From Reinekea marinisedimentorum (GTDB lineage Bacteria; Pseudomonadota; Gammaproteobacteria; Pseudomonadales; Natronospirillaceae), in assembly GCF_004341165.1 (NCBI RefSeq), contig NZ_SLZR01000001.1:62001-126000 (forward strand): 64,000 bases of DNA, read 5' to 3'. Positions 63,141-64,000 of the stretch are shown here, one piece after another. The notes beneath the pieces were generated by a model. It was not told the DNA's origin. It made no database searches and worked only from the letters and a program-made list of their open reading frames with translations. Numbering within the stretch: the stretch's first letter is position 1; the number at the start of each line of letters is the position of its first letter. Both the position numbers and the translations under genes were made by a program.

Positions 63141-64000
63141 GAATGCGCTTCCTTCTGTAATGCTTTAACTTCATCGGGAACAATGTTGGCCATCATCAGA
63201 CCGAGAATCTGCTCATTGGCGACATCTGTTGGCACTTCACCAACGATCTTGCCATCGAACATCACCAGAATGCGATCCGCCAGGCTCATGATCTCTTCCA
63301 GCTCGACAGAAACCAGCAGTACCGCCTTACCGGCATCACGCATTTCAATAATACGGTTGTGAATAGATTCAATAGCGCCGATATCAACACCACGGGTCGG
63401 CTGACCCACCAACAGAACATCCGGTGACTGCTCCATCTCACGGGCAATGACCAGCTTCTGCTGATTACCACCAGAAAAGTTGGCGGTTTTCAGTTTTGGA
63501 TCCTGTGGACGTACATCCCACTTTTCCATTTTTTCTGCACAGTCATTTTTAATCGCCGCCTGGTCCATTAACAGCTTAGCGTTATAGACATCGTTACGGT
63601 GGTAACCAAGAATGAAGGCTTCATCGGCGGCAAAAGAATTGACCAGACCCATCTTATGGCGGTCTTCAGGAATGTGTGCAACACCAATGTCGCGAACTTC
63701 GGAAGGGGTCAACTGATGGTTCTCGTCCAGCGTTTTGCCAGACACCTCAATTGAGCCGTGCTGAATATTTTTGATGCCCGACAGCAATTCCAGCAACTCT
63801 GACTGGCCATTACCACTGACCCCGGCAATACCCACGATTTCACCGGCGCGGACGTTAAAGTTGACGTTATCGAGACGCAATACACCGGCGCTGTCGGTCC
63901 AGGAAAGGTTGTTCACCTTAAGCAGTGTTCCAGCCGGCTTCGCTTCTGTTTTATTGACCCGCAGTAATACCTTACGACCCACCATCAGTTCGGCCAGCTG
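63137..64000 (-). CDS. ABC transporter ATPase, partial (nucleoside/BMP type)
   Basis: Only the C-terminal 287 codons lie in the window; the reading frame stays open to the edge at 64000. The visible part is the second ABC domain of a two-domain (RbsA/YufO-like) ATPase: a Walker A variant GVSGNGQSEL, signature FSGGNQQKLVIARE and Walker B-like VLLVGQPTRGVD. In this class the second Walker A is degenerate. The first domain and the binding protein lie beyond the edge. Confidence 0.9.
   Translation of the reverse strand, partial: QLAELMVGRKVLLRVNKTEAKPAGTLLKVNNLSWTDSAGVLRLDNVNFNVRAGEIVGIAGVSGNGQSELLELLSGIKNIQHGSIEVSGKTLDENHQLTPSEVRDIGVAHIPEDRHKMGLVNSFAADEAFILGYHRNDVYNAKLLMDQAAIKNDCAEKMEKWDVRPQDPKLKTANFSGGNQQKLVIAREMEQSPDVLLVGQPTRGVDIGAIESIHNRIIEMRDAGKAVLLVSVELEEIMSLADRILVMFDGKIVGEVPTDVANEQILGLMMANIVPDEVKALQKEAHS

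Overview
The window reads as a stretch of chromosome from a free-living, probably marine, gammaproteobacterium, most like an Oceanospirillales-type heterotroph. This rests on gene content and order: ygfB-pepP, the zapA / 6S RNA / 5-formyl-THF cyclo-ligase arrangement, ubiE-ubiJ-ubiB next to hisE and tatABC, hemB / trxA / rho, oxyR divergent from ahpC, a TRAP transporter, a yejABEF peptide importer, and a sulfatase with its maturase. Genus is not determinable from sequence alone. No prophage, intact insertion sequence, CRISPR array, rRNA or tRNA was seen.

Layout: 0-1.3 kb, a 63-aa unknown protein and a bactofilin. 1.5-4.5 kb, a DctPQM TRAP operon. 4.5-6.9 kb, a protein made of two tandem degenerate methyltransferase-like domains, a double terminator region, and a two-gene unit of a DUF4405 membrane protein and a small Met/His-rich membrane protein. 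6.9-11 kb, single metabolic and transport genes (Gfo/Idh/MocA oxidoreductase, GNAT, HAD, MATE). 11-16.5 kb, yejABEF. 16.8-20 kb, a small helical protein and a GH94 disaccharide phosphorylase. 20-24.2 kb, pepP-ygfB diverging from a coiled-coil gene, zapA, 6S RNA and fau, then a 52-aa membrane peptide gene. 24.4-29 kb, small housekeeping genes (EVE, cNMP-binding, PCuAC, YaiI, PfkA, GFA, RlmJ).

29.2-31.5 kb holds a two-gene unit: a protein with an ISL3-transposase-like N-terminus and three copies of an unrecognised ~70-aa repeat, then a protein with a FIST-like C-terminus. 31.5-38.1 kb is a leftward housekeeping block (hopJ-like, aroE, tatABC, hinT, hisE, ubiBJE). 38.2-41.1 kb carries hemB, trxA and rho. 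A 0.6-kb array of short-loop hairpins follows rho, including a 94-bp tandem duplication. 41.8-46.2 kb has a lipoprotein, a candidate Cys-containing micropeptide, and oxyR divergent from ahpC-ahpF. 46.3-53.8 kb has purC, an SDR gene divergent from a MalT-like LuxR regulator, an outer-membrane barrel and small proteins. Two matching TCAC-N8-GTGA dyads lie upstream of the regulator/SDR pair and upstream of the barrel gene, suggesting one regulon.

53.8-60.7 kb is the most distinctive locus: five genes on one strand, transcribed in the order CotH-kinase lipoprotein with three lamin-tail domains, VTC-type polyphosphate polymerase, DUF4956 membrane protein, secreted sulfatase, anaerobic sulfatase maturase. 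The first three are a recurrent but poorly characterised bacterial set; the same-strand sulfatase pair is an unusual addition. 61.0-64.0 kb is a nucleoside-type ABC importer operon (two permeases and an ATPase cut by the window edge).
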